A stretch of DNA of 64,000 bases from NCBI GenBank assembly GCA_965117035.1, contig OZ220748.1, positions 3,472,001 to 3,536,000 of the forward strand, written 5' to 3'. Each line of letters begins with the position of its first letter. Positions within the stretch are counted from its first letter, which is position 1. Made by a program: the position numbers and the translations under genes. The notes beneath the pieces were generated by a model, which did no database searches, was not told the origin of the DNA, and was given only the letters and a program-made list of their open reading frames with translations. This document shows, piece by piece, positions 8,245 to 16,774 of this stretch. The DNA is from CAZENU01 sp965117035. GTDB lineage: Bacteria > Chloroflexota > Dehalococcoidia > Lucifugimonadales > CAZENU01.

Positions 8245-9003
8245 ATGCTTGAAATCAGGGAGCTGAACGTCTCCGTGGACGGTCAGCAGATACTCAGGAA
8301 CGTGGACCTCACGGTGAATCTTGGCGAGGTGCACGCGATCATGGGGCCGAACGGCAGCGGCAAGAGCACGCTCGCAAACGTGATCGCTGGGCGGCCCGGC
8401 TACGACGTCACCGGCGGCTCGATCACGTACGACGGCCAGGACCTGCTGGAAATGACGCCCGACGAGCGGGCCCGCGGGGGCGTGTTCCTCGCGTTCCAGT
8501 ACCCCGTGGAGCTGCCCGGCGTCCGCAACAGGCAGTTCATCAAGGCCGCTCTCGACGCCCAGCACGAGGACCGCGGCGACGAGCCGCTGTCGGCGCGGGA
8601 GTTCGACCGGCTGTACAAGGGGAAGGTCGCCGAGGTCGGCATCGACGCCGAGCTGGTCAAGCGGTCGGTCAACGAGGGCTTCTCCGGGGGCGAGAAGAAG
8701 CGCAGCGAGATGCTGCAGCTCGCCATCCTGGACCCCAGGCTGGCGATCCTGGACGAGACCGACTCGGGGCTCGACATCGACGCGCTCAGGGCGGTCGCCG
8801 AGGGGATCAACAGCAGGCGGGCGCCGGACAAGTCCATCGTGCTGGTAACGCACTACCACCGCATTCTCAGCTACATCGTCCCGGACGTGGTGCACGTGCT
8901 GGTCGACGGCGCCATCGCCATGTCGGGCGGCAGCGAGCTGGCGCTTACGCTGGAGGAGAAGGGCTACGACTGGGTGCGCGAGCAGGTCGGGGCCGGGGTG
9001 TAG
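8245..9003 (+). CDS. sufC: Fe-S cluster assembly ATPase SufC
   Basis: SufC is the ABC-type ATPase that drives the SufBCD scaffold; it is cytoplasmic and not a transporter. The 252-residue protein has Walker A GPNGSGKST (residues 36-44), the Q-loop in FLAFQYPVELPG, the signature FSGGEKKRSEM, Walker B LAILDETDSGLD with the SufC-typical ETDSGLD, and the H-loop VTHYHRIL. The ATG at 8245 follows AAGGAGAG and a second AGGA. It is separated from sufB by the PaREP1-like gene, which is an unusual arrangement, and sufD follows three bases after its stop. Confidence 0.97.
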   Translation: MLEIRELNVSVDGQQILRNVDLTVNLGEVHAIMGPNGSGKSTLANVIAGRPGYDVTGGSITYDGQDLLEMTPDERARGGVFLAFQYPVELPGVRNRQFIKAALDAQHEDRGDEPLSAREFDRLYKGKVAEVGIDAELVKRSVNEGFSGGEKKRSEMLQLAILDPRLAILDETDSGLDIDALRAVAEGINSRRAPDKSIVLVTHYHRILSYIVPDVVHVLVDGAIAMSGGSELALTLEEKGYDWVREQVGAGV

Positions 9004-9006
9004 ACC

Positions 9007-10326
9007 GTGACGACCTACGAGAGATACGCCGCCGACTTCGCGGAGTTGACGGACATCGAACCGGCGAACGGGTCGTCGTGGCTCCGCGGCGTCAGGGAGC
9101 GAGGGCTGTCGGAGTTCCAGCGGCTCGGCTTTCCCACCGAGCGTCGCGGCAACGAGCGCTGGAAGTTCACGAACGTCGCGCCGATTGCGAGGGCGGCCTT
9201 CGAGTACCCGTTCGACGACAACCCGGAGGCGTCGATCGAGTCGACGCTGAAGGCGCGGGCGCCCTGGGCCGCCGACTGGGTCAGGCTCGTCTTCGTCGAC
9301 GGGCGGTTCTCGGAGTCGCTCTCGACCCCGGTCGACGGCGGCGGGCTCAGGCTCGTCAACCTCGGCACCGCCCTGCGCAACGACGGCGAAGTCGTCGGAC
9401 GGCACCTCGGCACGCTCGCTCCGAGCGACGGCGATGGGTTCACCGCGGTCAACACCGCCTTCCTGTCGGACGGCGCTCTGGTGGAGCTGACCCCCGATGC
9501 CGCGGACACGCCGGTCGTGCACCTGGTGTGGGCGACGACGGAGCGCGAGAGGCCGATAGCCACGTACCCGCGGATGCTGGTCGTCGCGGGGCGGCACAGC
9601 CGGCTGCGGCTGGTGGAGAGCTACGTCGGGACAGGCGGCAACTTCACCGACACCGTCGTCGAGATGGTCGTAGAGGACGGCGCTGAGGTGGAGCACTACC
9701 GCTACCTGTCCGACGATGACGGCGCTTTCCACGTCGGGACTACCCGGGTCAGGGTCGGCCGCGACGCGTCGTTCCGGTCGACGTCGTTCGCCAAGGGGTC
9801 GAAGATCGCCCGCAACGACCTGGACGTCCTGCTGGACGGCGAGGGCGGCGCCTGCCTGCTGAGCGGGCTGTACGCGACCTCCGGCCGCCAGCACGTCGAC
9901 AACCACATCAACATCGACCACGCCAAGCCGCACGCGACGAGCGACCAGTACTTCAAGGGGGTGCTGGACGGCCAGTCGCGGGCGGCGTTCAGCGGCCGGG
10001 TGCTGGTGCGCAAGGGCGCGCAGAAGACGTACGCGAAGCAGGCCGACAAGAACCTGCTGCTGTCCAAGGGCGCGCGCATCAACACGAAGCCCAGCCTGGA
10101 GATATACGCGGACGATGTCCAGTGCTTCCATGGCGCGACGGCGGGAGCCGTGGCCGACGACGCGCTCTTCTACATGATGAGCCGCGGCGTCGACCGGGAG
10201 ACGGCGACGGCGCTGCTGGTGCACGGTTTCGCCCGCGAGATCATCGACCGCGTCAGCCTGGAGCCCCTGAGGGATTTTCTCGACGGTCTCTTCTCAGGCT
10301 CGCTGGCGGCCGGCGCGAGCGGATAG
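9007..10326 (+). CDS. sufD: Fe-S cluster assembly protein SufD
   Basis: SufD is the SufB paralogue that completes the SufBC2D scaffold. The 439-residue protein starts at a GTG, three bases after the sufC stop. It carries the conserved start block FPTERRGNERWKFTNVAPIA, and the C-terminal core around VDNHINIDHAKPHATSDQ, VRKGAQKTYAKQADKNLLLS and YADDVQCFHGATAGAVADDA with the family Cys and His. The C-terminal GVDRETATALLVHGFAREII is typical. It belongs to the suf operon, and a SufU-like gene follows after 36 bases. Confidence 0.96.
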   Translation: MTTYERYAADFAELTDIEPANGSSWLRGVRERGLSEFQRLGFPTERRGNERWKFTNVAPIARAAFEYPFDDNPEASIESTLKARAPWAADWVRLVFVDGRFSESLSTPVDGGGLRLVNLGTALRNDGEVVGRHLGTLAPSDGDGFTAVNTAFLSDGALVELTPDAADTPVVHLVWATTERERPIATYPRMLVVAGRHSRLRLVESYVGTGGNFTDTVVEMVVEDGAEVEHYRYLSDDDGAFHVGTTRVRVGRDASFRSTSFAKGSKIARNDLDVLLDGEGGACLLSGLYATSGRQHVDNHINIDHAKPHATSDQYFKGVLDGQSRAAFSGRVLVRKGAQKTYAKQADKNLLLSKGARINTKPSLEIYADDVQCFHGATAGAVADDALFYMMSRGVDRETATALLVHGFAREIIDRVSLEPLRDFLDGLFSGSLAAGASG

Positions 10327-10362
10327 CGCGGGCGCTCACTAACACGGAGGCCAACAGGGCAG

Positions 10363-10812
10363 ATGTCCGAGCTCGAGGAGCTGTACCAGGAGATCGTGAT
10401 GGAGCACAACCGGCAGCCCCGGAACTTCCGGGAGCCAGCCGGGGCGAACCGCCGCGCCAACGGGTTCAACCCGTTCTGCGGCGACATGGTCACGCTGTTC
10501 CTGGAGATCGACGACGACAGGATAGCCGACGTGGGGTTCCAGGGCTCCGGATGCGCGATCTCCAAGGCGTCCGCCTCGATGCTGACCGAGAGCGTCAAGG
10601 GCAGGAGCACGCCGGAGGCGACGGAGATATTCGACGCCTTCCACCGGTTGCTCACCGACGGCGCCAGCGACCGGGACGCGGACGTGCTGGGTGATCTGGA
10701 GGTGCTTGCCGGCGTCTCCGCGTTCCCCACGCGAGTCAAGTGCGCGACCCTCGCGTGGCACGCCCTGCGTTCCGCGCTGGAGGGAAGCGAGGAGACGGTC
10801 AAGACGGAGTAG
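10363..10812 (+). CDS. sufU: SufU/NifU-like Fe-S assembly protein, first copy
   Basis: SufU in Gram-positive-type SUF systems is a zinc protein that accepts sulfur from SufS by ligand exchange. This 149-residue copy keeps the three metal-ligand cysteines and the Asp: FNPFCGDMV, GSGCAISKASASML and RVKCATLAW. A second copy is encoded at 12877-13341 in the same operon. The two proteins share the motifs but differ clearly elsewhere, so this is an old duplication. An AGGCCAACAGGGCAG stretch precedes the ATG. Which of the two partners SufS cannot be read from sequence. Confidence 0.9.
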   Translation: MSELEELYQEIVMEHNRQPRNFREPAGANRRANGFNPFCGDMVTLFLEIDDDRIADVGFQGSGCAISKASASMLTESVKGRSTPEATEIFDAFHRLLTDGASDRDADVLGDLEVLAGVSAFPTRVKCATLAWHALRSALEGSEETVKTE

Positions 10813-10843
10813 GGCCGAGAGGAGAGGCAGCGGAGGACGGGTC

Positions 10844-11287
10844 ATGCACGTTCCAATGCAGGTCGACTACGGGGTGCGGGCACTGGTGGACCTGGCCGTT
10901 CACCGCGGCCGCGGTTCGATCCGCGCCGCGGACATCGCCCGGCGCCAGGGGATACCTGAGCTGTACCTGGCGCAGGTGCTGCACAGCCTGCAAAAGCGCG
11001 GCGTGACGAAGAGCCAGCGTGGGCCGCTGGGCGGACACTCGCTGGCGATGGACCCCGCCGACATCACGATGGGCACGGTCATGCGCCATCTCGGCGGCTC
11101 GCAGCCGCTCGTCGGCTGTCTCGACGACCCCGGTATCTGCGACCAGTCTCCCGCATGCGGCCAGCGCACCGTGTGGCGCGAGGTCGAGCGCAAGATACAG
11201 GAGGTCCTGGACGCGACCAGCATCGCGGACCTCGCAAGGCGAATGGAGCCGGTACCCGTACAGCCGGCGGCGGCGAGGAGCACCTAG
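10844..11287 (+). CDS. Rrf2 family transcriptional regulator (IscR-like)
   Basis: This is a 147-residue winged-helix regulator of the Rrf2 family, which includes IscR, NsrR and SufR-like Fe-S sensors. The N-terminal MQVDYGVRALVDLAVH and the helix-turn-helix in IRAADIARRQGIPELYLAQV are characteristic. Three cysteines, in VGCLDDPGICDQSPACGQR, have the C-x6-C-x5-C arrangement expected to bind a [2Fe-2S] or [4Fe-4S] cluster. The ATG at 10844 follows CGGAGGACGG; an upstream in-frame extension overlaps sufU and is rejected. Sitting inside the suf operon, it is the natural candidate for feedback control of Fe-S assembly. Confidence 0.92.
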   Translation: MHVPMQVDYGVRALVDLAVHRGRGSIRAADIARRQGIPELYLAQVLHSLQKRGVTKSQRGPLGGHSLAMDPADITMGTVMRHLGGSQPLVGCLDDPGICDQSPACGQRTVWREVERKIQEVLDATSIADLARRMEPVPVQPAAARST

Positions 11288-11288
11288 G

Positions 11289-11594
11289 ATGGCATTTCAA
11301 GCCGTAACAACGGTCTCCGAGGTGCCGGATGGCGCCTGGAGGGCCTTCCCCGTGGGCGACCGCGAGGTCGTGGTCTGCAATGTCGACGGAGAGATATACG
11401 CCGTCGACAACGTCTGCAGCCACGACGACGGCCCGCTGGACGAGGGGGCCGTCGTCGGATGCGAGATCGAGTGCCCGCGGCACGGCGCGCGCTTCGACCT
11501 GCGGAACGGCAGCGTCACGTCGCCCCCGGCGTTCCTGCCGATCGACGTCTTCCCGGCCAGGGTGGTGGGTGACACGGTTGAGGTCGACGTTTGA
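11289..11594 (+). CDS. Small Rieske-type ferredoxin
   Basis: This 101-residue protein is a stand-alone Rieske [2Fe-2S] ferredoxin of the bacterial dioxygenase-ferredoxin/NirD-like type. The ligands are in DNVCSHDDGPLDEG (C and H) and ECPRHGARFDLRNG (C and H). The ATG lies one base after the Rrf2 stop codon. A Rieske ferredoxin in this position is found in many SUF operons of Actinobacteria-like lineages. It probably supplies electrons for cluster assembly or to a nearby oxygenase; that role is inferred from position. Confidence 0.93.
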   Translation: MAFQAVTTVSEVPDGAWRAFPVGDREVVVCNVDGEIYAVDNVCSHDDGPLDEGAVVGCEIECPRHGARFDLRNGSVTSPPAFLPIDVFPARVVGDTVEVDV

Positions 11595-11654
11595 AATGAA
11601 CACGATCCGCGCATACTTCAACAGGATGCCCGGGCGCCTCGCGGGAGCCGGCCC

Positions 11655-12887
11655 ATGCTAGACGTACAACGCATACGCGAGGACTTCCCGGTACTGGACC
11701 GTAGGATATACGGGAAGCCGCTGGTCTACCTGGACAACGCGGCGACGTCGCAGAAGCCGAAGAGCGTCATCGACGCACTCGTCGACTACTACGAGAGCTA
11801 CAACTCGAACGTGCACCGCGGCGTCCACGCCCTGAGCATGGAGGCGACGGACCGGTACGAGGAGGCGCGGGCGAAGGTGGCGTCGTTCGTCGGGGCGGCG
11901 TCTCCCGAGAACGTGATCTGGACGCGCAACACGACCGAGTCGATCAACCTGGTTGCGAACACGTGGGCGCGCCAGAACATCGGACCCGGGGACGAGATCG
12001 TCGTGACGCAGATGGAGCACCACAGCAACCTGGTGCCGTGGCAGGTGCTGGCGGCGCAGAAGGGCGCGTCGCTGCGCATCCTGCCGCTGGACTCGGACCA
12101 GACGCTGGACATGGAGCGCGCCGAGGCGATCATCGGCGAGCGTACGAAGCTCGTGTCGGTCGTCCACGCGTCCAACTCGCTCGGCACGATCAACCCGGTG
12201 AGCGACCTGCGCGACATGGCCCGCGGCGTCGGCGCCGCCTTCCTGGTCGACGGCGCGCAGTCGGTGCCGCACATGCCGGTCGACGTGGTCGACCTCGACT
12301 GCGACTTCCTCGCCTTCTCCGGCCACAAGATGCTGGGCCCGACCGGCATCGGCGTGCTGTACGTCAAGCCAGCCGTACTGGAGACGATGGAGCCGTTCCT
12401 GACGGGCGGCGAGATGGTGCTGGCGGTGACGAACGAAGAGGCGACCTGGAACGACCTGCCGATGCGGTTCGAGGCGGGCACGCCGAACATCGCGGACGCC
12501 ATCGGGCTCGGCGCGGCTATCGACTACCTTCAGGAGATGGGGATGGAGCGGGTCAGGGAGCACGAGGAGCAGATGACCCGCTACGCCCTGGAGGCATTCC
12601 GGGAGCTCGAGGAGGTCGACCTGTTCGGCCCGAAGGACGCCGCGAAGAAGAGCGGCATCATGTCCTTCCACTGCGGGGACGTTCACCCGCACGACCTGGG
12701 CACGTTCCTGGACCGCGAGGGCATCGCGATCAGGACGGGTCACCACTGCACCATGCCGCTGATGCAACACCTGGAGGTCCCGGCGACGGCGAGGGCGAGC
12801 TTCTACCTCTACAACACCGAGGCGGAGGTCGACGTCCTGGTCGACGCTCTGAAGCGGGCGTTGCGGTACTTCGGCAATGGCGCGTGA
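11655..12887 (+). CDS. sufS: Cysteine desulfurase SufS
   Basis: SufS is a PLP-dependent group II cysteine desulfurase that takes sulfur from cysteine for cluster assembly. The 410-residue protein starts MLDVQRIREDFPVLDRRIYG and has VYLDNAATSQKP, the HHSN motif in QMEHHSNLVPWQ, and the PLP lysine in SGHKMLGPTG (about K225). The catalytic cysteine is in RTGHHCTMPLM (about C365), with the short loop of the SufS type. Its last 11 bases overlap the second sufU, so the desulfurase and its acceptor are translationally coupled. Confidence 0.97.
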   Translation: MLDVQRIREDFPVLDRRIYGKPLVYLDNAATSQKPKSVIDALVDYYESYNSNVHRGVHALSMEATDRYEEARAKVASFVGAASPENVIWTRNTTESINLVANTWARQNIGPGDEIVVTQMEHHSNLVPWQVLAAQKGASLRILPLDSDQTLDMERAEAIIGERTKLVSVVHASNSLGTINPVSDLRDMARGVGAAFLVDGAQSVPHMPVDVVDLDCDFLAFSGHKMLGPTGIGVLYVKPAVLETMEPFLTGGEMVLAVTNEEATWNDLPMRFEAGTPNIADAIGLGAAIDYLQEMGMERVREHEEQMTRYALEAFRELEEVDLFGPKDAAKKSGIMSFHCGDVHPHDLGTFLDREGIAIRTGHHCTMPLMQHLEVPATARASFYLYNTEAEVDVLVDALKRALRYFGNGA

Positions 12888-13341
12888 CGAGCTGGACGAC
12901 CTGTACGACGCGTGCATTCTCGAGCACTGCCGCGAACCCCGTAACTCCGACCGGCTGGAGTCTCCCGACGCGACGGCGAGCGCGGTCAACCCGTTCTGCG
13001 GCGACGAGGTCTATCTCCAGCTTGGCGTAGTCGGCGGGCGCGTCACCGGGATCGGCGTCCAGTCGGTCGGCTGCTCGATCAACCAGGCCACGGCGTCGAT
13101 GCTGTCGGAGGCCGTGGCCGGCGGGACGATTGCCGAGGCCGAGGCGGTGTCGGAGCGGTTCCGCGACATGATGGCCGGCGCCGCAGTGTCGAGCGCCGCG
13201 GTCGAGCGCATGGGCGATCTGAAGTCGCTGCGCAGCGTCCGGGCGTTCCCGGTGCGGATCAAGTGCGCGCTGCTCTCGTGGACGGCGCTCGAGGACGCAC
13301 TGGAGTCCCTGGACGGCGGCGCCGCGCGGCCGCCGTGCTGA
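12877..13341 (+). CDS. sufU: SufU-like Fe-S assembly protein, second copy
   Basis: This 154-residue SufU-like protein is encoded overlapping the end of sufS. The metal ligands are retained in VNPFCGDEVYLQ, SVGCSINQATASMLSEA and RIKCALLSWTALEDAL. The sufS-sufU overlap is the usual arrangement in Firmicutes and Actinobacteria, so this copy is the better candidate for the true SufS partner, with the copy at 10363 having an additional or specialised role. The protein ends with an extra cysteine (ARPPC) that is not part of the family core. The tatD gene starts inside its last codons. Confidence 0.93.
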   Translation: MARDELDDLYDACILEHCREPRNSDRLESPDATASAVNPFCGDEVYLQLGVVGGRVTGIGVQSVGCSINQATASMLSEAVAGGTIAEAEAVSERFRDMMAGAAVSSAAVERMGDLKSLRSVRAFPVRIKCALLSWTALEDALESLDGGAARPPC

Positions 13342-14153
13342 CCGACTGCCATACGCATCTCGACTCGTACAGCGACGACGAGGTCGGCGAGGTCCTGGGC
13401 CGCGCCCGGGACGCCGGCGTCGGCATGGTGATAACCGCCGGAACGACCGTCGCGTCGTCGGAGCGGGCGGTCACGCTGACGGCGCTGTATCCTGACCTGT
13501 TCGCCGGGGTCGGCGTGCATCCGATGGACCTGGACGGCCCGCTCGGCGCGGCGGGCCGCCGGCGTCTGCTTGATCTCGCGACGGCCACCGACAAGGTGGT
13601 CGTGATGAGCGAGATCGGGCTGGACTTCATGGACGGGATGCCGGACCGAGCCGACCAGTACCAGGCGTTCCGCGCCCAGATCGGGATGGCGCGCGAGCTG
13701 GGGCTGCCGATCGTCTTCCACAGCCGCGAGGCCCACGACGCGACGCTGAAGGTGCTACGCGAGGAGCGCGCGTACGAGGTCGCCGGCGCGATGCACTACT
13801 TCCAGGCCGACCGGGATACGGCTCAGCGGGCGCTCGACCTCGGCTTCCACATCTCGCTGGCGAAGCCGCTGTTGCGGCTGCCGGAGCTGCAGGCCGTGGC
13901 GGCGTCGCTGCCGCTGGAAGGCATCGTGCTGGAGACGGACGCGGCGCCGCAGCCGTTCAAGGCGAAGCGCAGCATGTGGACGGAGCCGAGGCACGTCCGC
14001 GACGTCGCCGCGAAGCTGGCGGAGCTGCACGACACGACGCCGGAACGAGTGGAGCAGGTCACGACGGCGAACCTGCTCGCCATGCTCGGGGAGCGCCGCG
14101 CGGTCGTCGAGCGCTATATCGGCCTCCCATCCATCCCCGGCCGTCCCGGATAA
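13335..14153 (+). CDS. tatD: TatD family metal-dependent hydrolase
   Basis: This is a 272-residue TIM-barrel hydrolase of the TatD family, whose members are metal-dependent DNases or related phosphodiesterases. The metal ligands are visible: DCHTHLDSY at the N-terminus, SEIGLDF, IVFHSREAHD, MHYFQ and LETDAAPQPFKAKR. The usual ETDSPYL is altered to ETDAAPQ, so activity may differ. The GTG start at 13335 overlaps the second sufU stop, which makes it the last gene of the suf operon. A start further upstream would lie wholly inside sufU and is rejected. Confidence 0.88.
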   Translation: MLTDCHTHLDSYSDDEVGEVLGRARDAGVGMVITAGTTVASSERAVTLTALYPDLFAGVGVHPMDLDGPLGAAGRRRLLDLATATDKVVVMSEIGLDFMDGMPDRADQYQAFRAQIGMARELGLPIVFHSREAHDATLKVLREERAYEVAGAMHYFQADRDTAQRALDLGFHISLAKPLLRLPELQAVAASLPLEGIVLETDAAPQPFKAKRSMWTEPRHVRDVAAKLAELHDTTPERVEQVTTANLLAMLGERRAVVERYIGLPSIPGRPG

Positions 14154-14201
14154 CGGAGGTCCCGCAGCCCGGTCGCCGCCGCGAGCGTCGGACGCCTTCC
14201 C

Positions 14202-14237
14202 CAACTATCCACTATTCACTAACCACTATCCACTACC
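14202..14237. repeat. TAG-rich heptamer run, copy 1
   Basis: A run of ACTATCC/ACTATTC/ACTAACC-type heptamers (TAGTGGA-like on the minus strand) fills the gap between tatD and the SelA-like gene. The TAG stop codon of the SelA-like gene lies inside it. Confidence 0.7.
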
Positions 14238-15371
14238 CAGCAACTCTTCCCTGAGGCGGCGGCCGACGACCTGGATCTCCTCGTCGGTCGGGTTGAACGG
14301 GTTGAGGATCAGGCCCTGCTCCGGGTCGAGCGCCCTGGCGTAGATCGGCGGGTCGCCGTCCGCGAGCGCCTGGACGATCTCGTCGGCTGAGCGGCCGGTC
14401 CAGGAGGAGTCGAAGCGAACGATGGCCTCGGGGATCGTGTAGACGAGCTCGTCGTTCTCGATGGTGGCGGTGATTCCGGGGACCTCGTCGAGGTGGTCGA
14501 CCAGGTCCTCGCATCGCCGTTGGTAGAGCGCCATCTCCGCCTCTTCGTCGCCCTTCAGGAAGGCCTCCAAAGCGGCGATCAGGCCCATGATCTCCTCCTT
14601 GGATACCTTGGCGCTGCGTCCGATGGCGGCGTTGGGCGAGGCGTTGAGCCGGGCGGCCTCTACGAGGTCGGCCCTGCCGACGAGGATGCCGGTGCCCTGG
14701 GGGCCGCGGATGCCCTTGCCGCCGCTGTAGCAGACTAGGTCGGCGCCGGCGTTGGCGAACTTGAACAGGTTGTCGCGTGGCGGCAGCATCGACGCGGCGT
14801 CGAGGATGAGGGGCAGGCCGTTGCGGTGCGCGACCTCCAGCGCCTTCTCGAATTTGAGGCCGCGGCCCCCGTTGGCGGGGGAGACGATGTGGGCGACGGC
14901 GGCGGTGTTCTCGCCGATGGCGTCCTCCATCTGCCACTCCTCGGTGTTGTTGCCGTTGCCGACGTCGACGATCCTGCCGCCGGCGGCCCGGAAGCACTGG
15001 TCGTAGCCCATGCGGTGGGCGCGCTGCATGATGATCTCGTTCTTCATGCCGTCGGTGTCGGGCAGGCGGGCGATCTTCGCCGGGTCGGTGCCGGCGATGA
15101 CGGCGGCGGCCTGCAGCAGGAGGGCGCCCGCGGCGCCGCTGGTGACGACGGCGGCCTCGGCGCCGAGCATCCGGGCGATGGCCTGGCCGGCCTTGACGTT
15201 GAGCTCGTTCATGTCGACGAGCGCCCCCTTCGCGGCCTCCATGGCCTGGTGCGCCTCGGGGCGGATGATCGTGCCGCCGTAGCGGGTGGTGGTGCCTCCC
15301 ATGTGGATGATCGGGCGCACGCCGATGGTCTCGTACAGTGCGGCCGCGCGGTCGTGGTCTTGAGTCGACAT
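14226..15371 (-). CDS. SelA-like PLP-dependent aminotransferase-fold enzyme
   Basis: This 381-residue protein belongs to the fold-type I PLP enzymes related to SelA (seryl-tRNA selenium transferase) and the DgaE/amino-sugar lyase group. Features include INMGG-like IIHMGGTTTRYGGTIIRP, EAAVVTSGAAGALLLQAAA, DAASMLPPRDNL and the PLP-binding lysine in CYSGGKGIRGPQGTGI. No selC, selB or selenocysteine signs are nearby, so a real selenium transferase is unlikely; a lyase or aldolase role in sugar-acid or amino-acid breakdown fits better. Its stop codon is supplied by a TAG-rich heptamer repeat and another such repeat lies upstream of its start. Confidence 0.85.
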   Translation of the reverse strand: MSTQDHDRAAALYETIGVRPIIHMGGTTTRYGGTIIRPEAHQAMEAAKGALVDMNELNVKAGQAIARMLGAEAAVVTSGAAGALLLQAAAVIAGTDPAKIARLPDTDGMKNEIIMQRAHRMGYDQCFRAAGGRIVDVGNGNNTEEWQMEDAIGENTAAVAHIVSPANGGRGLKFEKALEVAHRNGLPLILDAASMLPPRDNLFKFANAGADLVCYSGGKGIRGPQGTGILVGRADLVEAARLNASPNAAIGRSAKVSKEEIMGLIAALEAFLKGDEEAEMALYQRRCEDLVDHLDEVPGITATIENDELVYTIPEAIVRFDSSWTGRSADEIVQALADGDPPIYARALDPEQGLILNPFNPTDEEIQVVGRRLREELLGSG

Positions 15372-15441
15372 GCGATTCTCCTGCGATGGCTATGGATGAC
15401 GCGGGAAAGTGTAGGCGCGGCCCGTCCGGCGCGTCAACGGG

Positions 15442-15490
15442 GGTAGTGGATAGTGGATAGTGGCTAGTGGGTAGTGGGTAGTGGATAGTT
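15442..15490. repeat. TAG-rich heptamer run, copy 2
   Basis: About seven tandem units of the form TAGTGGA/TAGTGGC/TAGTGGG occur between the divergent SelA-like and Gfo/Idh genes. Units are seven bases long with single-base variation in the last positions. Confidence 0.8.
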
Positions 15491-15648
15491 GAGAAGTCAA
15501 GAGGGGAGATGAGCGTCGCTCGCGGAGGTGAGGTCGCGGGGCCGCGCGTCGGAGCGGTTGTGCTGCGGCTGTTGGTGACCGTGGGGTGGCGTGGTGGTAG
15601 AATCGCGGCTCGGACACGCGGGAAGAGCAACTGAACAGGAGGACTCGC

Positions 15649-16677
15649 ATGGGCAAGGTCGGTGTCGCGACGGTGGGCTGTGGACACAACGGGACGCGTC
15701 ACGCGGAGATACACGCTTCGATGGAGAAGTCGGAGCTGATCGCGGTGTGCGACGTCGACCCGGAGGCCGCGGGCAGGGTGGCGAAGAAGCACGGCGTCAA
15801 GGCGTTCACGGACCTGGACGAGATGCTGAAGGAGCCGGGCATCGAGGCGATAGACGTCGTGACGTCGGGCTCGCACCGGGACCCGGCGGTCAAGGCGGCG
15901 GAGGCGGGCCGCCACGTGATGGTCGAAGTGCCGTTCGCCGTGTCGCTGGAAGAGTGCGACGACATGATCGACGCGGCCGAGAAGTCGGGCGTCAACCTGA
16001 TGTACGCGCAGACGCACAGGTTCATGCCGGGCAACCTCGCGATCAAGGGGCTGATCGACGCGGGCGAGATCGGCGACGTGGTCTGGATTTCGCACATCCG
16101 CACCGGGTCGGGGACTCCGAACGCGGATCGGTGGCACCGCTGGAAGGCGCAGGGCGGCGGTGTGCTGACGTACGAGGGCCCGCACTACCTCGACCAGTTC
16201 AGGTGGCTGGCGGGCAGCGACTACGTGACGGCCAACAGCGTCAGCATGGGGCGCTACGCGTCGGCGGGCGACGGCGAGGACAACTGCATCGCGGGCCTGA
16301 ATTTCAAAAGCGGCGCGTCGGCGGTGCTGCTGGAGGGCATGTCGGAGCTGGGCGGCCCGTACGAGGAGTGGCGTATCGCGGGCACGGTCGGCACGATCGA
16401 GTCCGTTCGCGGCAACGTGAGGCTCGGCAGGGGCGACTGGACGGAGGTTGACTACGCGTACAAGACGGACGAGCCGCTGGCCGGGTTCGAGAAGATGGAC
16501 ACGGCCGGGGGGTACCTGACGTGGACGACGGAGTTCTCGGAGTGGCTGGACAGCATCACGGAGAAGCGCGCGCCATCCTGCACGGGGCACGACGGCCGGG
16601 CCGCCCTCGAGGCCGCGCTGGCGCTGCGGGAGTCGGACGAGCAGGGCGGGCCGGTGCGCATCCGGTCGAGCATGTAG
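15649..16677 (+). CDS. Gfo/Idh/MocA family oxidoreductase with altered EKP motif
   Basis: This is a 342-residue Gfo/Idh/MocA-type oxidoreductase. The N-terminal Rossmann motif is VGVATVGCGHNGTRHAEIHA, and the C-terminal domain contains LTYEGPHYLDQFRWLAG with the family's conserved His/Asp region. The normally conserved EKP is replaced by EVP (HVMVEVPFAVS), so the lysine thought to help catalysis or cofactor placement is absent, and activity is uncertain. An AGGAGG precedes the ATG. It is divergent from the SelA-like gene and followed after about 100 bases by a PHP-type hydrolase gene. Confidence 0.87.
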   Translation: MGKVGVATVGCGHNGTRHAEIHASMEKSELIAVCDVDPEAAGRVAKKHGVKAFTDLDEMLKEPGIEAIDVVTSGSHRDPAVKAAEAGRHVMVEVPFAVSLEECDDMIDAAEKSGVNLMYAQTHRFMPGNLAIKGLIDAGEIGDVVWISHIRTGSGTPNADRWHRWKAQGGGVLTYEGPHYLDQFRWLAGSDYVTANSVSMGRYASAGDGEDNCIAGLNFKSGASAVLLEGMSELGGPYEEWRIAGTVGTIESVRGNVRLGRGDWTEVDYAYKTDEPLAGFEKMDTAGGYLTWTTEFSEWLDSITEKRAPSCTGHDGRAALEAALALRESDEQGGPVRIRSSM

Positions 16678-16774
16678 CTATCGCTCCAGTCAACACCGTC
16701 GAGGAGGCGACCGTGGACCCTCATATGCGCGAGCGCGAGGTCATCCACGATGTCCCAATCTGCGAGGCTAGACC

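Noticed and set aside
8239..10224. A 661-codon minus-strand frame opposite sufC and sufD
   Set aside because: It is the antisense shadow of two certain genes. Its Arg/Val/Asp-rich content has no recognisable domain.
14226..15371. Selenocysteine synthase (SelA)
   Set aside because: The fold is SelA-like, but no selB, selD or tRNA-Sec is nearby and relatives of this type are lyases or aldolases, so only the broader family is called.
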